Assembly (NCBI GenBank): GCA_002440125.1
Contig: DJRQ01000040.1
Coordinates: 1 to 27,982 of the forward strand
From: Caryophanales bacterium UBA6356
GTDB lineage: Bacteria; Bacillota_I; Bacilli_A; RFN20; CAG-826
Length of the DNA stretch: 27,982 bases
Direction: 5' to 3'
The position numbers and the translations under genes are program-made. Position 1 is the first letter of the stretch, and each line of letters begins with the position of its first letter. Under the pieces are notes generated by a model that was not told the DNA's origin, did no database searches, and was given only the letters and a program-made list of their open reading frames with translations. Shown in pieces: positions 1 through 7,962 of this stretch.

Positions 1-30
1 GTTGAAAACGGTCCAGTTTTTCGTCCGCAT
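1..30 (-). CDS. 5' end of a leftward gene (partial)
   Basis: Only the first ten codons are in the window (ATG at 30-28, reading MRTKNWTVFN). The start is supported by an AGGAG site six bases upstream on the minus strand and by a promoter at 102-73. The product cannot be identified from so few residues. Confidence 0.5.
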   Translation of the reverse strand, partial: MRTKNWTVFN

Positions 31-72
31 GCCCCTCTCCTAACATATGGCATTAATCAAAAGAAACAAATA

Positions 73-102
73 ATTACATCGGCTCATCAATAAGCTTGAC
101 AA
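73..102 (-). promoter_or_regulatory. Sigma-A type promoter for the leftward partial gene
   Basis: On the minus strand, TTGTCA (102-97, 5/6 match to the -35 box) is followed after 18 bases by TGTAAT (78-73, 5/6 match to the -10 box). The expected transcription start near 66 lies about 35 bases before the ATG at 30. Confidence 0.4.
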
Positions 103-132
103 TGGAATGATTTCCTTGTTTTTATTGCAAAC

Positions 133-152
133 AAAAAAGCGGTCGAAACCGC
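133..152 (-). terminator. Rho-independent terminator of the P-loop kinase-like gene
   Basis: On the minus strand a GCGGT/ACCGC stem closes a TTCG tetraloop and is followed directly by six T residues (138-133). It lies about 40 bases after the stop codon of the leftward gene at 193-789. Confidence 0.75.
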
Positions 153-192
153 CTGATAGAAGACGATCAAAATGAATTATTTATTCTTTCGA

Positions 193-789
193 CTAATTTC
201 TTTCCTCAAGCAAATCGATGGTGCGTTTCATCGAAGCTTCATAGGTCGCGTCATTGCTATTATCGAAGAGGATAAGACTATATGGATCGCCTTCCTGATA
301 GAGCTCTGTCGGAGTGCTGAAGTTTTGGCTTGCTACGTAATTGTCCCAATCCTTGAGCTTATAAACGTCGCGAGGGCTATTTCTCGCAACCATCCTTTGA
401 TGAACGACCGCGATTGGGCAAGTGACCCAAATGATAGCCAAGACGGCATTATATTCCTTTTGGAGTTTTTTCCGCATCATCTTGACCCATTCAGGATTAC
501 GGATTTCCCTTGAGAAAGGGGCGTTAATAAGAACGATGTCTTCGTACTTCAAGGCCTCAAGACCTTGATTCAGTATCACTTGATATTCCACATCCCTTAA
601 GTTCTTTTCAAAGAATTCCCCTTCTCTTTTAAGGGGCTCTCCAGTGAGTTTATAAGCGACGTTGCTTAGAGGTACCAGATCGTCTTTATCGAGATAGACG
701 ACGTGTTTGAGGTTTTCTGCCAATTTCTTGCTTATATAGGTTTTGCCGCTGGCTGGTGGGGCGCTGACGATAATGAGTTTCTTTTTCAT
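193..789 (-). CDS. Small P-loop NTPase, AAA/zeta-toxin or kinase-like
   Basis: A 198-residue cytoplasmic protein. Residues 10-17 (APPASGKT) form a Walker A loop in which the usual first glycine is alanine, preceded by a hydrophobic strand (KKLIIVSA). A second hydrophobic strand near residue 85 (DIVLINAPF) fits the Walker B/LID-side strand of small-molecule kinases. Length and layout fit the broad group of predicted kinases and zeta-toxin-like ATPases; the substrate is unknown. No good Shine-Dalgarno sequence precedes the ATG. It is transcribed divergently from clpB, probably from an extended -10 promoter at 862-854, and ends at a TTCG-loop terminator, so it appears monocistronic. No neighbouring antitoxin-like gene is visible, so a toxin role is not supported. 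Confidence 0.75.
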   Translation of the reverse strand: MKKKLIIVSAPPASGKTYISKKLAENLKHVVYLDKDDLVPLSNVAYKLTGEPLKREGEFFEKNLRDVEYQVILNQGLEALKYEDIVLINAPFSREIRNPEWVKMMRKKLQKEYNAVLAIIWVTCPIAVVHQRMVARNSPRDVYKLKDWDNYVASQNFSTPTELYQEGDPYSLILFDNSNDATYEASMKRTIDLLEERN

Positions 790-853
790 AGACGTGACAA
801 GAGTATCCCTTTTTTTCTAAAAAAGCTATATTTCATTGACGAAAATTAAAAGA

Positions 854-862
854 ATTATATCA
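854..862 (-). promoter_or_regulatory. Extended -10 promoter for the leftward kinase-like gene
   Basis: The minus strand reads TGATATAAT at 862-854, a perfect -10 box with the TGn extension. No -35 match is found 16-18 bases upstream, where the CIRCE element lies. The 5' leader would be about 57 bases. Confidence 0.4.
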
Positions 863-879
863 CCAGAAGAATAAAATAT

Positions 880-906
880 TTAGCACTCAACACTTGCGAG
901 TGCTAA
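880..906. promoter_or_regulatory. CIRCE operator (HrcA-binding heat-shock element)
   Basis: TTAGCACTC (880-888) and GAGTGCTAA (898-906) are separated by exactly nine bases, a perfect match to the CIRCE consensus. It overlaps the -35 region of the clpB promoter and lies about 45 bases before the start codon. Known biology: HrcA binds CIRCE and represses chaperone genes until heat or misfolded protein titrates GroEL. No hrcA gene is in this window. Confidence 0.97.
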
Positions 907-921
907 TTTGTTTATTATAAT
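894..921 (+). promoter_or_regulatory. clpB promoter overlapping CIRCE
   Basis: TATAAT (916-921) is a perfect -10 box. TTGCGA (894-899, 4/6) is 16 bases upstream and lies within the CIRCE spacer and right arm, so HrcA bound there would block polymerase. Transcription would start near 928, leaving a leader of about 23 bases containing the AAAGGAGGG ribosome binding site at 936-944. Confidence 0.6.
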
Positions 922-950
922 GGGAATTGGCCTCGAAAGGAGGGCAATTT

Positions 951-3089
951 ATGAACGACATGAACCAAGGAATGGAAGACTATTCCCAAGATGAAAATAT
1001 ACTCGACAAATTTGGCAGGGATGTGAATAAGGAAGTAAAGTCCGGAAAGATCGATCCCGTCATTGGACGAGACGAAGAAATACGAAAAGTAATCCAAATA
1101 CTCGCAAGAAAGACGAAAAACAACGTCATTCTCATCGGTGAACCTGGCGTTGGCAAAACTGCCATTGTGGAAGGCTTAGCCGAGCGTATTGTCAAAGACG
1201 ATGTGCCAAACACCCTCAAAGACAAAGAGATTTATGAACTTGATATGGGCGCCCTGGTTGCAGGCGCGAAGTATCGAGGCGAATTCGAGGAACGTTTGAA
1301 AGCGGTCCTCAATAAAATCAAACAATCAGATGGTAAAATCATCCTTTTCATTGATGAAATTCATTTGATTGTTGGCGCTGGTAGAACCGATGGTGCGTTG
1401 GACGCTTCAAACATGCTGAAACCGATGCTCGCTCGTGGCGAGATCGACTGCATTGGCGCCACGACGCTTAACGAATATCGCGAATATATCGAAAAGGACC
1501 GCGCGCTTGAAAGGCGTTTCCAAACCGTCTTGGTAGGAGAACCGACGGTCGAAGACACCATTACCATTTTGCGCGGCCTCAAAGAGCGTTTCGAAAGCTA
1601 TCATGGCGTTCAGATTACGGATGGCGCTTTGATTGCGGCGGCTACTTTGTCGAACCGTTATATCACCAATCGTTTCTTGCCCGATAAAGCCATCGACCTT
1701 GTGGACGAGGCGTGCGCTGGCATAAAGGTCGAAATAGAATCAATGCCGACGGAACTCGATGAAATCAATCGGAAGATCCGTAGCCTTGAGATCGAAAAGG
1801 TGCAACTTTCCAAAGAAAGCGACGAATCTTCGAAAAAACGTCTTGCTTCCCTTGAGAAAGAGCTTGCAAGCGACAAAGCCGAAAGCGAACGTCTTACCAA
1901 AGAGTGGCAAGTGGAAAAGAGCGAAGTCAACGAGGCGAAGAGCTTGAAGAGCGAACTCGAGAAAGACAAATTCGATCTTGGCGTCTATTTCTCGAAGGGC
2001 GACTATCAAAAAGCTTCGGAGCTTCAATATAAGGTTATTCCCGAAAAAGAGAAAAGGCTTCGCGACTTGCTTTCAGGTAGCAAGGGCGAAGAGCGCTTGG
2101 TCAATGAAGTGGTAGATGAGGAAGAAATCGCGAAAATCGTTGCAAAAGTCACTGGAATTCCTGTGTCACGCATCGAAAAAGGCGATCGCGAGAAGGTGCT
2201 TGATTTGAAGGACACCCTGGAAAAGAGGGTTATCGGACAAGACGATGCCATTCGTTTGGTTTCTAACGCCATCCTTCGTCAACGCGCTGGCATTCAAAAC
2301 CCCAATAGGCCTATTGGAAGCTTCTTGTTCTTAGGACCTACTGGCGTTGGCAAGACGGAAGTCGCCAAAGCATTGGCAGAAGCCCTCTTCGATAACGAAA
2401 GCAACATCATTCGTATCGATATGTCCGAATATATGGAGAAGTACAGCGTCTCGCGTCTCATCGGCGCAGCGCCAGGATATGTTGGCTACGAAGAAGGTGG
2501 GCAACTTACTGAAAAAGTGCGTCGCAATCCTTATTCCATCGTTCTTTTCGATGAAATCGAGAAAGCCGACCCCGAAGTGTTTAACCTCTTGCTCCAAATC
2601 CTCGATGATGGTCGTTTGACTGATTCTCAAGGGCATCTTGTGGATTTTAAGAACACCATTATCATCATGACAAGCAACCTCGGCTCCGAGTACATTCTCG
2701 AAGGGCATAAGGAAATGGTGGAGCCTTTGCTTCATAAGACATTCAAACCGGAATTCCTCAATAGAATCGACGAAATTGTCTACTTCAATCCTCTTTCGAA
2801 AGAAGTGCAATCGAAGATCGTCGAGAAGATGCTCCGTGAACTTTCGACGCGTCTAGAGATGAACTTCTACCATGTTGTTTGGGATAAGGGTCTTACCGAC
2901 TACATTATCGATAGAGCCTATTCGCCCACTTATGGTGCGCGTCCGATTAAGCGTTTTATACAAGATAAGATTGAGACGGCTTTGGCCAATGCCATCGTCA
3001 AAGGTGAAATGAATACCAAGGACACCTATGTCGTTGGCATTAAGAAGGACGAAGTTGTTATCTCAGCGGCCGCTCCTATAAAAAAATAG
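951..3089 (+). CDS. clpB: ClpB-type disaggregase lacking the N-terminal domain
   Basis: A 712-residue AAA+ protein that would pull apart aggregated proteins together with DnaK. Two ATPase modules are present: Walker A at 63-70 (GEPGVGKT) and Walker B at 131-136 (ILFIDE) in the first, Walker A at 462-469 (GPTGVGKT) and Walker B at 531-535 in the second. Between them, residues 270-385 form a long charged coiled coil, the middle domain typical of ClpB rather than ClpC. No ClpP-binding IGF loop is seen in the second module, which also favours ClpB. The roughly 150-residue Clp_N domain is absent; only about 20 residues precede the first module, as in short mycoplasma ClpB proteins. I chose ATG 951 because AAAGGAGGG ends six bases before it; an in-frame TTG at 927 lies upstream of that ribosome binding site. 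Controlled by CIRCE. Confidence 0.95.
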   Translation: MNDMNQGMEDYSQDENILDKFGRDVNKEVKSGKIDPVIGRDEEIRKVIQILARKTKNNVILIGEPGVGKTAIVEGLAERIVKDDVPNTLKDKEIYELDMGALVAGAKYRGEFEERLKAVLNKIKQSDGKIILFIDEIHLIVGAGRTDGALDASNMLKPMLARGEIDCIGATTLNEYREYIEKDRALERRFQTVLVGEPTVEDTITILRGLKERFESYHGVQITDGALIAAATLSNRYITNRFLPDKAIDLVDEACAGIKVEIESMPTELDEINRKIRSLEIEKVQLSKESDESSKKRLASLEKELASDKAESERLTKEWQVEKSEVNEAKSLKSELEKDKFDLGVYFSKGDYQKASELQYKVIPEKEKRLRDLLSGSKGEERLVNEVVDEEEIAKIVAKVTGIPVSRIEKGDREKVLDLKDTLEKRVIGQDDAIRLVSNAILRQRAGIQNPNRPIGSFLFLGPTGVGKTEVAKALAEALFDNESNIIRIDMSEYMEKYSVSRLIGAAPGYVGYEEGGQLTEKVRRNPYSIVLFDEIEKADPEVFNLLLQILDDGRLTDSQGHLVDFKNTIIIMTSNLGSEYILEGHKEMVEPLLHKTFKPEFLNRIDEIVYFNPLSKEVQSKIVEKMLRELSTRLEMNFYHVVWDKGLTDYIIDRAYSPTYGARPIKRFIQDKIETALANAIVKGEMNTKDTYVVGIKKDEVVISAAAPIKK

Positions 3090-3110
3090 CTTGTTCCAAC
3101 GAGAATGCAT

Positions 3111-3144
3111 AGGCCTCTTTGCTTTAAGCGGAGAGGCCTTTTTA
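3111..3144 (+). terminator. Rho-independent terminator after clpB
   Basis: A 12-bp stem (AGGCCTCTTTGC pairing with GCGGAGAGGCCT, two G-U pairs) with a TTTAA loop is followed by a run of T. It begins 22 bases after the clpB stop. Confidence 0.85.
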
Positions 3145-3235
3145 AGTGGCTTTTGCAAGGATATTTTATTTTTTGTTGCTTTCTAATGAATAAGTAACGA
3201 TGCTTTTCATTTTGTTTAGATTGTGAAATTTAAAT

Positions 3236-3282
3236 AAAAAAGAAGACAAAAACAGGCTTTTAATCGTTAATTAAGAATAAAA
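3236..3282. repeat. Intergenic repeat, copy 1
   Basis: The 29 bases at 3254-3282 match 22402-22430 with only two differences (core AATCGTTAATT). The A-rich flank upstream (TAAATAAAAAAG and similar) is also similar, giving about 47 bp of clear likeness. This copy lies between the clpB terminator and the cre-like operator before the gene at 3350. Its function is unknown. Confidence 0.6.
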
Positions 3283-3306
3283 AGAGAAGAATATTAATAA
3301 GAATTT

Positions 3307-3320
3307 TGAAAGCGCTTCCA
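3307..3320. promoter_or_regulatory. cre-like operator (LacI/CcpA family)
   Basis: TGAAAGCGCTTCCA matches the CcpA consensus TGWAANCGNTNWCA at 13 of 14 positions. It ends 29 bases before the ATG at 3350, a position suited to repression. Two further sites of equal quality are at 4919 and 23007. Confidence 0.6.
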
Positions 3321-3349
3321 CCAAAATCAAGATACAAGAGAGGTTTTTT

Positions 3350-4807
3350 ATGAATAAAGTTTTAGTTGCTTTGGCTTTTGCCGGAGTGGCCGCAACCGGG
3401 ACTATTGGAACTCTTAATGAGTCCGATATTGGATCTGTTGGATCGGCATTTGGCGAAGTGAAAAAGAAGGTTTCTTATGCTGTAACCGAGCCCCAATTTG
3501 CTTTCTTTGGCATTGCCGATGGCGTTTTAGAGACCGTTGATTACGATGGCGTAAAAAATACTAAAGTGAAAGCCGTGACCAAAGAGGATTTGGTGTCCGA
3601 TTCGCATTCTGGCAAATACGCTATTGACGTTTCAAATAAAAGCTTGGGCATCCGTTTTGGCATTTTGCCAGCCCAAAAGAATGGTTTCTATACATTTTCC
3701 TTTTGGACAAAGCAATTAAGCGATTCTGGAGAAAAACGTTTTTCGATTCGTTTTGACAATATGGACACGCATAACAGCCGCGCATATTATGCTGCTGGCA
3801 AGGTTTCCTTAAAGGTTGGTGAATGGGTACAATATACATACGATTTCACAAGCACTCATTTCGAAAATGGTGGGTACATCGATAGCCGGACTAGCTTGAC
3901 CATTTCCGCTTTGGGGGATTTCTTGATTGATGACATCACCTTAAAAGATGCAGACGGAACCAATTATATTTGCGACGGGGATTTCGAGCCCGTTGAATTG
4001 CTTGGCTGGAAATATGGTGCTATGGGCGTTGGAGCCGCCAAGCAAGACGATGGCAGCGTGTTTTTTGGTGTTTCTTCGTGGGACATCAAGACGATGGCTC
4101 AAATGGGCGAAGGCTATTTTCAGATTAAACCAAAAGCAAACGCCGGTGTTGGAGCGGTTGTGACGTTTGATTATTTAGGCAAACATGTTCAAGCGATGAA
4201 TAGAAACGGCTATGATTGGGGGACAGCCGCATCTAATTCTAACGTTACTGGGTGGGCCAACTATTCCTATACGCTCAAAGGAGAGGTCTCCACTGCTGGG
4301 GATATTTATTTTGGCGGTAATCAGTATCAAACGCTTTGTTATATCAAGAATATGTCCGTCAAAGATTCGGAAGGAAATGAACTTCTTCCTTCTAAACTCA
4401 CTAAAGAAGGGTATGCGGAAAGCTTCGCCGAATCGATTCTTGAAGATGTCGTCTGCGACAACGGTGTGACCGCCCCAAGTGAATCCACATGGGGTAATAT
4501 CCGCTATTGCTTTGAGAATATGCCTACCAAAGCTCAAGCTTACATCAAGAGTTTGACGCCAAAGGCGGATGGCACAACGACTGAGCGTGGTCTTTATAAA
4601 TACAGCTATATTGTTTCGAAATATGGGTCGAAGTATTACGATTATTTAGGATTCAAAGGAACTTCCAAATCCTTAGCAAATCCAATGTTGGTAGATGGAA
4701 CGGAAAAAGGCTCGATTTTCGCTGGTGTTGGTATTGCTTTCTCTGGCTTAATAATTGCCTTATTCTTTGTTGTTACGAACAAGAAAAAGAAATCCAATTT
4801 ACGCTAA
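3350..4807 (+). CDS. Membrane-anchored surface protein with CBM-like beta-sandwich domains
   Basis: A 485-residue secreted protein. It starts with a signal-peptide-like segment (residues 1-20, VLVALAFAGVAATG) and ends with one membrane helix (about 458-476) followed by NKKKKSNLR, which should stay inside the cell. No LPXTG motif is present. Two jelly-roll modules resembling carbohydrate-binding modules of the CBM4/9/galactose-binding type span about 75-205 and 210-345. Landmarks are FSIRFDN and FLIDDITLKD in the first, and YIKNMSVKDSEGNELL closing the second. Both modules align by eye with those of the protein at 5028, so the two are paralogues. The rest (350-450) is unrecognised. AGAGAGG seven bases upstream supports the start. 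A terminator follows, so it forms its own unit under a cre-like site. Glycan binding is inferred. Confidence 0.75.
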   Translation: MNKVLVALAFAGVAATGTIGTLNESDIGSVGSAFGEVKKKVSYAVTEPQFAFFGIADGVLETVDYDGVKNTKVKAVTKEDLVSDSHSGKYAIDVSNKSLGIRFGILPAQKNGFYTFSFWTKQLSDSGEKRFSIRFDNMDTHNSRAYYAAGKVSLKVGEWVQYTYDFTSTHFENGGYIDSRTSLTISALGDFLIDDITLKDADGTNYICDGDFEPVELLGWKYGAMGVGAAKQDDGSVFFGVSSWDIKTMAQMGEGYFQIKPKANAGVGAVVTFDYLGKHVQAMNRNGYDWGTAASNSNVTGWANYSYTLKGEVSTAGDIYFGGNQYQTLCYIKNMSVKDSEGNELLPSKLTKEGYAESFAESILEDVVCDNGVTAPSESTWGNIRYCFENMPTKAQAYIKSLTPKADGTTTERGLYKYSYIVSKYGSKYYDYLGFKGTSKSLANPMLVDGTEKGSIFAGVGIAFSGLIIALFFVVTNKKKKSNLR

Positions 4808-4820
4808 TTCTATTACGATT

Positions 4821-4856
4821 AAAAAGGGATCTGTGGCTGTTTAGCAGATCCTTTTT
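4821..4856 (+). terminator. Rho-independent terminator
   Basis: GGATCTG (4827-4833) pairs with CAGATCC (4845-4851), flanked by an A-run before and TTTTT after, so it could work in both directions. It separates the gene at 3350 from the six-gene operon. Confidence 0.85.
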
Positions 4857-4879
4857 CCTTCTTTAATACATCGTTATTT

Positions 4880-4903
4880 AAGTTGGTAAAAAAACAACTT
4901 TTT
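4880..4903. promoter_or_regulatory. Candidate AraC-regulator site upstream of the six-gene operon
   Basis: AAGTTG (4880-4885) and CAACTT (4895-4900) form a perfect 6-bp inverted repeat with an A-rich spacer. Its TTGGTAA, A-run, CAA, T-run pattern closely resembles the inverted repeat at 16246-16279 next to the AraC-family gene. Regulator binding is inferred from this likeness only. Confidence 0.35.
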
Positions 4904-4918
4904 GTTCTTTTTTCTACC

Positions 4919-4932
4919 TGTAAGCGGTTTCT
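4919..4932. promoter_or_regulatory. cre-like operator before the six-gene operon
   Basis: TGTAAGCGGTTTCT matches TGWAANCGNTNWCA at 13 of 14 positions. It lies about 95 bases before the chosen start at 5028 and just downstream of the candidate AraC site. I could not place a convincing -35/-10 pair here. A perfect palindrome (AAAAAGGCCTTTTT, 4977-4990) lies further downstream. Confidence 0.55.
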
Positions 4933-5027
4933 AAAACTCAAAAATAAATAAAAATATCTCATTTTAAGCAAGAGCCAAAAAGGCCTTTTTTGATTAAATT
5001 TTCATGGATAGTTATAAGGAGTTCGCT

Positions 5028-6788
5028 ATGCGAAGAAAAGGATTATTGGTTCTTCTTTCCTCGTTCATCGTATCCATTGGGACGTTTGCTGGCTATGGCG
5101 TCCAACGGGTTAATGCGGAAACGGATGAAACAACACTCTTACCAAAAGGCTGGAAATACGAAACCCTAGATGAAACAGGAAGTAGTCGTATCGACACTCC
5201 CTATCTCACCGTCAAAGCCTATAAGGATTCTCAAAGAGGGAATTCTTTGGAACTTGTTCGACAAGTTTCGGCATACAAACTTTATGCTACCAGCGATTAT
5301 TTTGTCGTTTCAAAAAATAATTCTTATAAAGTTGAGCTATTCGGAAGAAGCGAGTGTCTTGATGATGATGGCAACGTTTTAACCGTAAGCGTGCTTGAAA
5401 AGAAAACGGATGGAAGCGTTGTTAGCGCCGAAATCGGCTCCCTCTCGGGAAGGCAATCTTTTTGGACTTCTATTTCTGGTTATTACAGCGTTTCTTCCGA
5501 CTGTGAAGGCATTGCCATTCAAGTGGCTGCTTCTGGCTTTGGCAATTTTTTCGTGAACGACGTCACGGTTCGTTCCGTGCCAAGCACTTTGATGAGCCTT
5601 AGCAATTATGGGATTGAATTGAAAGAAGATGGCACGGAACTCGAATCTCTTGCAACGAACTTCCTTTCCGATGATGCGGCTTCGGGAGAGAAGTCCCTTC
5701 ACTTGAATAACAAAGGCATCAAGATGAAACTTGGCCAATTGCCTAATGGCGTCTATGAGCTTCGAATGGACTATAAACATAGCGGAGGCAAGGGAACGAG
5801 GGGCTCTATCCGTCTTGATAACCTCAATATGGCTGGCGTTCGTGCTTGGTACGCGGTTGATGTTCCAGAGGCTTCGACGAACGAGGGATGGGCGACGTAT
5901 TCCTATCAATTTAAGAAAGATGACACAGTCGATATTTCTTGGATGCAAATCTTCTTCTATGGCGAATACTACATCGATAATTTGGCCATTTATGACGAAG
6001 AGGGCTATAACTACATTCCCGATGGATCCTTTGAAGGCTATGACATGCCTGGCGTATCCTTCGAGGGGAACGTTGGCTTAGTCCAAAATAAGGATGGTTC
6101 TTTGATGTATGCGGGTTGCTATGAAACCTTCCATTCTAAAGCGGATCCTGTCTTGATCTATGATGCCTCGACATTGAGCCTTGAGGATGGAAAAACCTAT
6201 ACCTTATCCTATGAATATCGTAACGGCTGGGGAACTGGATTTGGCAGTGCAAAGCTTGGCGATACGGTCTTAATCGATGGATGCGAAGCTTCTGAAACTT
6301 GGATTGAAAAGGCAGTCTCCTTTACCGGAGCCAAAAACAAGCCTCTTCGCATCTCTTTCGGAAGTGGTTGGGGCGGACGCCTAGGTTATATCAAAAACAT
6401 TTCTATTGAGAGCCAAGAAGGAACCGAATGCATCAAAGTGTCCCCGAAGCAATTCGTCACCAATCCCGACCAAATCGGGGACAATGTGTTTGAAAATGGC
6501 GATTTTGCCTATGATTTCTCAGAAATGCCCAGTAGCGATTCCTCTTCTAGCTTTGGAGATTATTTCCCTGGAGAGTCTAGCTCGGAACCAAGCATTCCTT
6601 CCATTTGGGAACCGAGTTCTTCATCTCTGAACTCCAAATCGGAAGAGGATATAAAAGAAGACGCCGGAGGCAGTTCTTCTTCGAATGTCATCATGGTTAC
6701 GGTGGCGTCGATTTTGATAGTCGTTGCAACGGGTGGCTTAGTGGCTTCAGCCATTTTCTTAGCGAGGGGGAAAAAGAAAGATGAATAA
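5028..6788 (+). CDS. Membrane-anchored CBM-like protein with serine-rich stalk
   Basis: A 586-residue surface protein, first gene of the six-gene operon. The start at 5028 is preferred over an in-frame ATG at 5004 because AAGGAG lies six bases before it and it opens a clean signal peptide (MRRKGLLVLLSSF, then a likely cut near NAE). Three beta-sandwich segments follow: about 35-180, 185-335 (GSIRLDN, YYIDNLAIYD) and 340-470 (YIKNISIES). The last two match the modules of the protein at 3350. Residues about 490-550 form a Ser/Pro/Glu-rich stalk with runs of serine, then a membrane helix (about 555-578) and RGKKKDE. No LPXTG motif. It probably holds glycan at the surface for the glycosidase encoded downstream. 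Its end overlaps the next gene by eight bases. Confidence 0.75.
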   Translation: MRRKGLLVLLSSFIVSIGTFAGYGVQRVNAETDETTLLPKGWKYETLDETGSSRIDTPYLTVKAYKDSQRGNSLELVRQVSAYKLYATSDYFVVSKNNSYKVELFGRSECLDDDGNVLTVSVLEKKTDGSVVSAEIGSLSGRQSFWTSISGYYSVSSDCEGIAIQVAASGFGNFFVNDVTVRSVPSTLMSLSNYGIELKEDGTELESLATNFLSDDAASGEKSLHLNNKGIKMKLGQLPNGVYELRMDYKHSGGKGTRGSIRLDNLNMAGVRAWYAVDVPEASTNEGWATYSYQFKKDDTVDISWMQIFFYGEYYIDNLAIYDEEGYNYIPDGSFEGYDMPGVSFEGNVGLVQNKDGSLMYAGCYETFHSKADPVLIYDASTLSLEDGKTYTLSYEYRNGWGTGFGSAKLGDTVLIDGCEASETWIEKAVSFTGAKNKPLRISFGSGWGGRLGYIKNISIESQEGTECIKVSPKQFVTNPDQIGDNVFENGDFAYDFSEMPSSDSSSSFGDYFPGESSSEPSIPSIWEPSSSSLNSKSEEDIKEDAGGSSSSNVIMVTVASILIVVATGGLVASAIFLARGKKKDE

Positions 6789-7962
6789 AAAAGCGTATCT
6801 ACTTCCCATTATTTCTCTTTGCGTCTTGCCTTTCTCATTCAAAGGATTGACCACTCCTGTTTTAGCTGTGGAAGGAGACGCCTTAACAAGCGCGAATGCC
6901 AATGTTGCTGGCCTCCATCTTCATCAAATAGAAAGCCCCGCTTGCTTTCATACAGTTCTCCAAGAAAAATACATCCAAGACGGTGTGCGTTCCATTGATA
7001 AGTATGCTCGAGCCAATGCCGAGCTTTCTCGGCCGGACGCATTAAAGTTCGTTTGGGACGCCAAAAACGTCAATAAGAATGCAAAACCCACATATTCTTT
7101 CACCATCTCCGAGAATAGCGACCTCTCTAATGGGCGTTTATATCAAACGACGAACAATTACGTTAACGTCTACAATCTAAAACTAGCTACCCGATATTAT
7201 TATCAAGTTACAACGAATTACGGAGGTTCCGTTTCCGAAAGCGAGATTCTTTATTTCTCGACGGAAAACAGTATGTTCCGAAACCTTTATATCGACGGCG
7301 TAATCAATGCGCGCGACTTAGGCGGCTGGCGCAATAGCGAAGGAAAGTTCATGGTCCGCCAAGGGGTTCTCTTTAGAAGCGGTCCTTTCAACGTTTCGAA
7401 CGTGAAGACGCTTCAAACTTCTATTACTTCGAGTGGTTTAAAAGAAACCTCTTATCTAGGTATCAAAACCGAGATTGACTTAAGGAGAACGGACAACGGC
7501 GAAACGGGTGGCATCACTTCAAGAAGCCCCCTTGGGAGCCGAGTGAAATATGTCAGTGCCCCCCTTAATTGGGATTTACCTGACAACGCTTTAAAGAATG
7601 AGGGAAATATCGCTTCGATCAAAAAAGTTTTTGCGACTTTGGGTGATAGCAATAATTATCCTGCTATCTTCCATTGCACGGCTGGTGCGGATCGAACAGG
7701 GCTCATCGCCTTCCTCATTAATGGACTTATGGGCGTTAGCGAAGATGATCTCTATCGCGATTATCAATTCACGGATTTTGCGAACGTCTCTTGGATGCGC
7801 TATAAGAGCACCATTTTGAATTCCTATATCAAAACCATCAAGGAACAAAAAGGCGCTACTCTTTGCGAGAAGATTGTTAATCTGTTAACCTCGTTTGGCG
7901 TTCCTTCTAGCGACATCTCAACCGTCTATAACATGTTACAAGGGGAGGCTTACCGCATATGA
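6781..7962 (+). CDS. Secreted PTP-fold tyrosine/dual-specificity phosphatase with Fn3-like domain
   Basis: A 393-residue protein with a signal peptide (MNKKAYLLPIISLCVLPFSF). Residues about 75-160 look like a fibronectin-III-type beta domain. The phosphatase domain has the marks of the Y_phosphatase3 family (PF13350): NARDLGGW at 176-183, LFRSG shortly after, EIDLR near 237, and the P-loop HCTAGADRT at 298-306 with nucleophile Cys299 and Arg305 (HCX5R intact). No C-terminal membrane helix is present, so it is released or stays tethered by its signal sequence. It sits between two surface-protein genes with 8-nt and 4-nt overlaps, so it is co-translated with glycan-use genes. Possible substrates are phosphorylated glycans, inositol phosphates or surface phosphoproteins; none can be chosen from the sequence. 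Confidence 0.85.
   Translation: MNKKAYLLPIISLCVLPFSFKGLTTPVLAVEGDALTSANANVAGLHLHQIESPACFHTVLQEKYIQDGVRSIDKYARANAELSRPDALKFVWDAKNVNKNAKPTYSFTISENSDLSNGRLYQTTNNYVNVYNLKLATRYYYQVTTNYGGSVSESEILYFSTENSMFRNLYIDGVINARDLGGWRNSEGKFMVRQGVLFRSGPFNVSNVKTLQTSITSSGLKETSYLGIKTEIDLRRTDNGETGGITSRSPLGSRVKYVSAPLNWDLPDNALKNEGNIASIKKVFATLGDSNNYPAIFHCTAGADRTGLIAFLINGLMGVSEDDLYRDYQFTDFANVSWMRYKSTILNSYIKTIKEQKGATLCEKIVNLLTSFGVPSSDISTVYNMLQGEAYRI

Noticed and set aside
172..513. Forward reading frame of 113 codons
   Set aside because: Lies opposite the P-loop kinase-like gene, has no ribosome binding site, and its translation resembles no protein family.
927..950. TTG start that would extend ClpB by eight codons
   Set aside because: These codons contain the ribosome binding site for ATG 951 (AAAGGAGGG at 936-944), and the predicted transcript starts at about 928.
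5004..5027. ATG 5004 as start of the CBM-like protein
   Set aside because: No ribosome binding site precedes it; AAGGAG is correctly placed for ATG 5028, which gives a better signal peptide.
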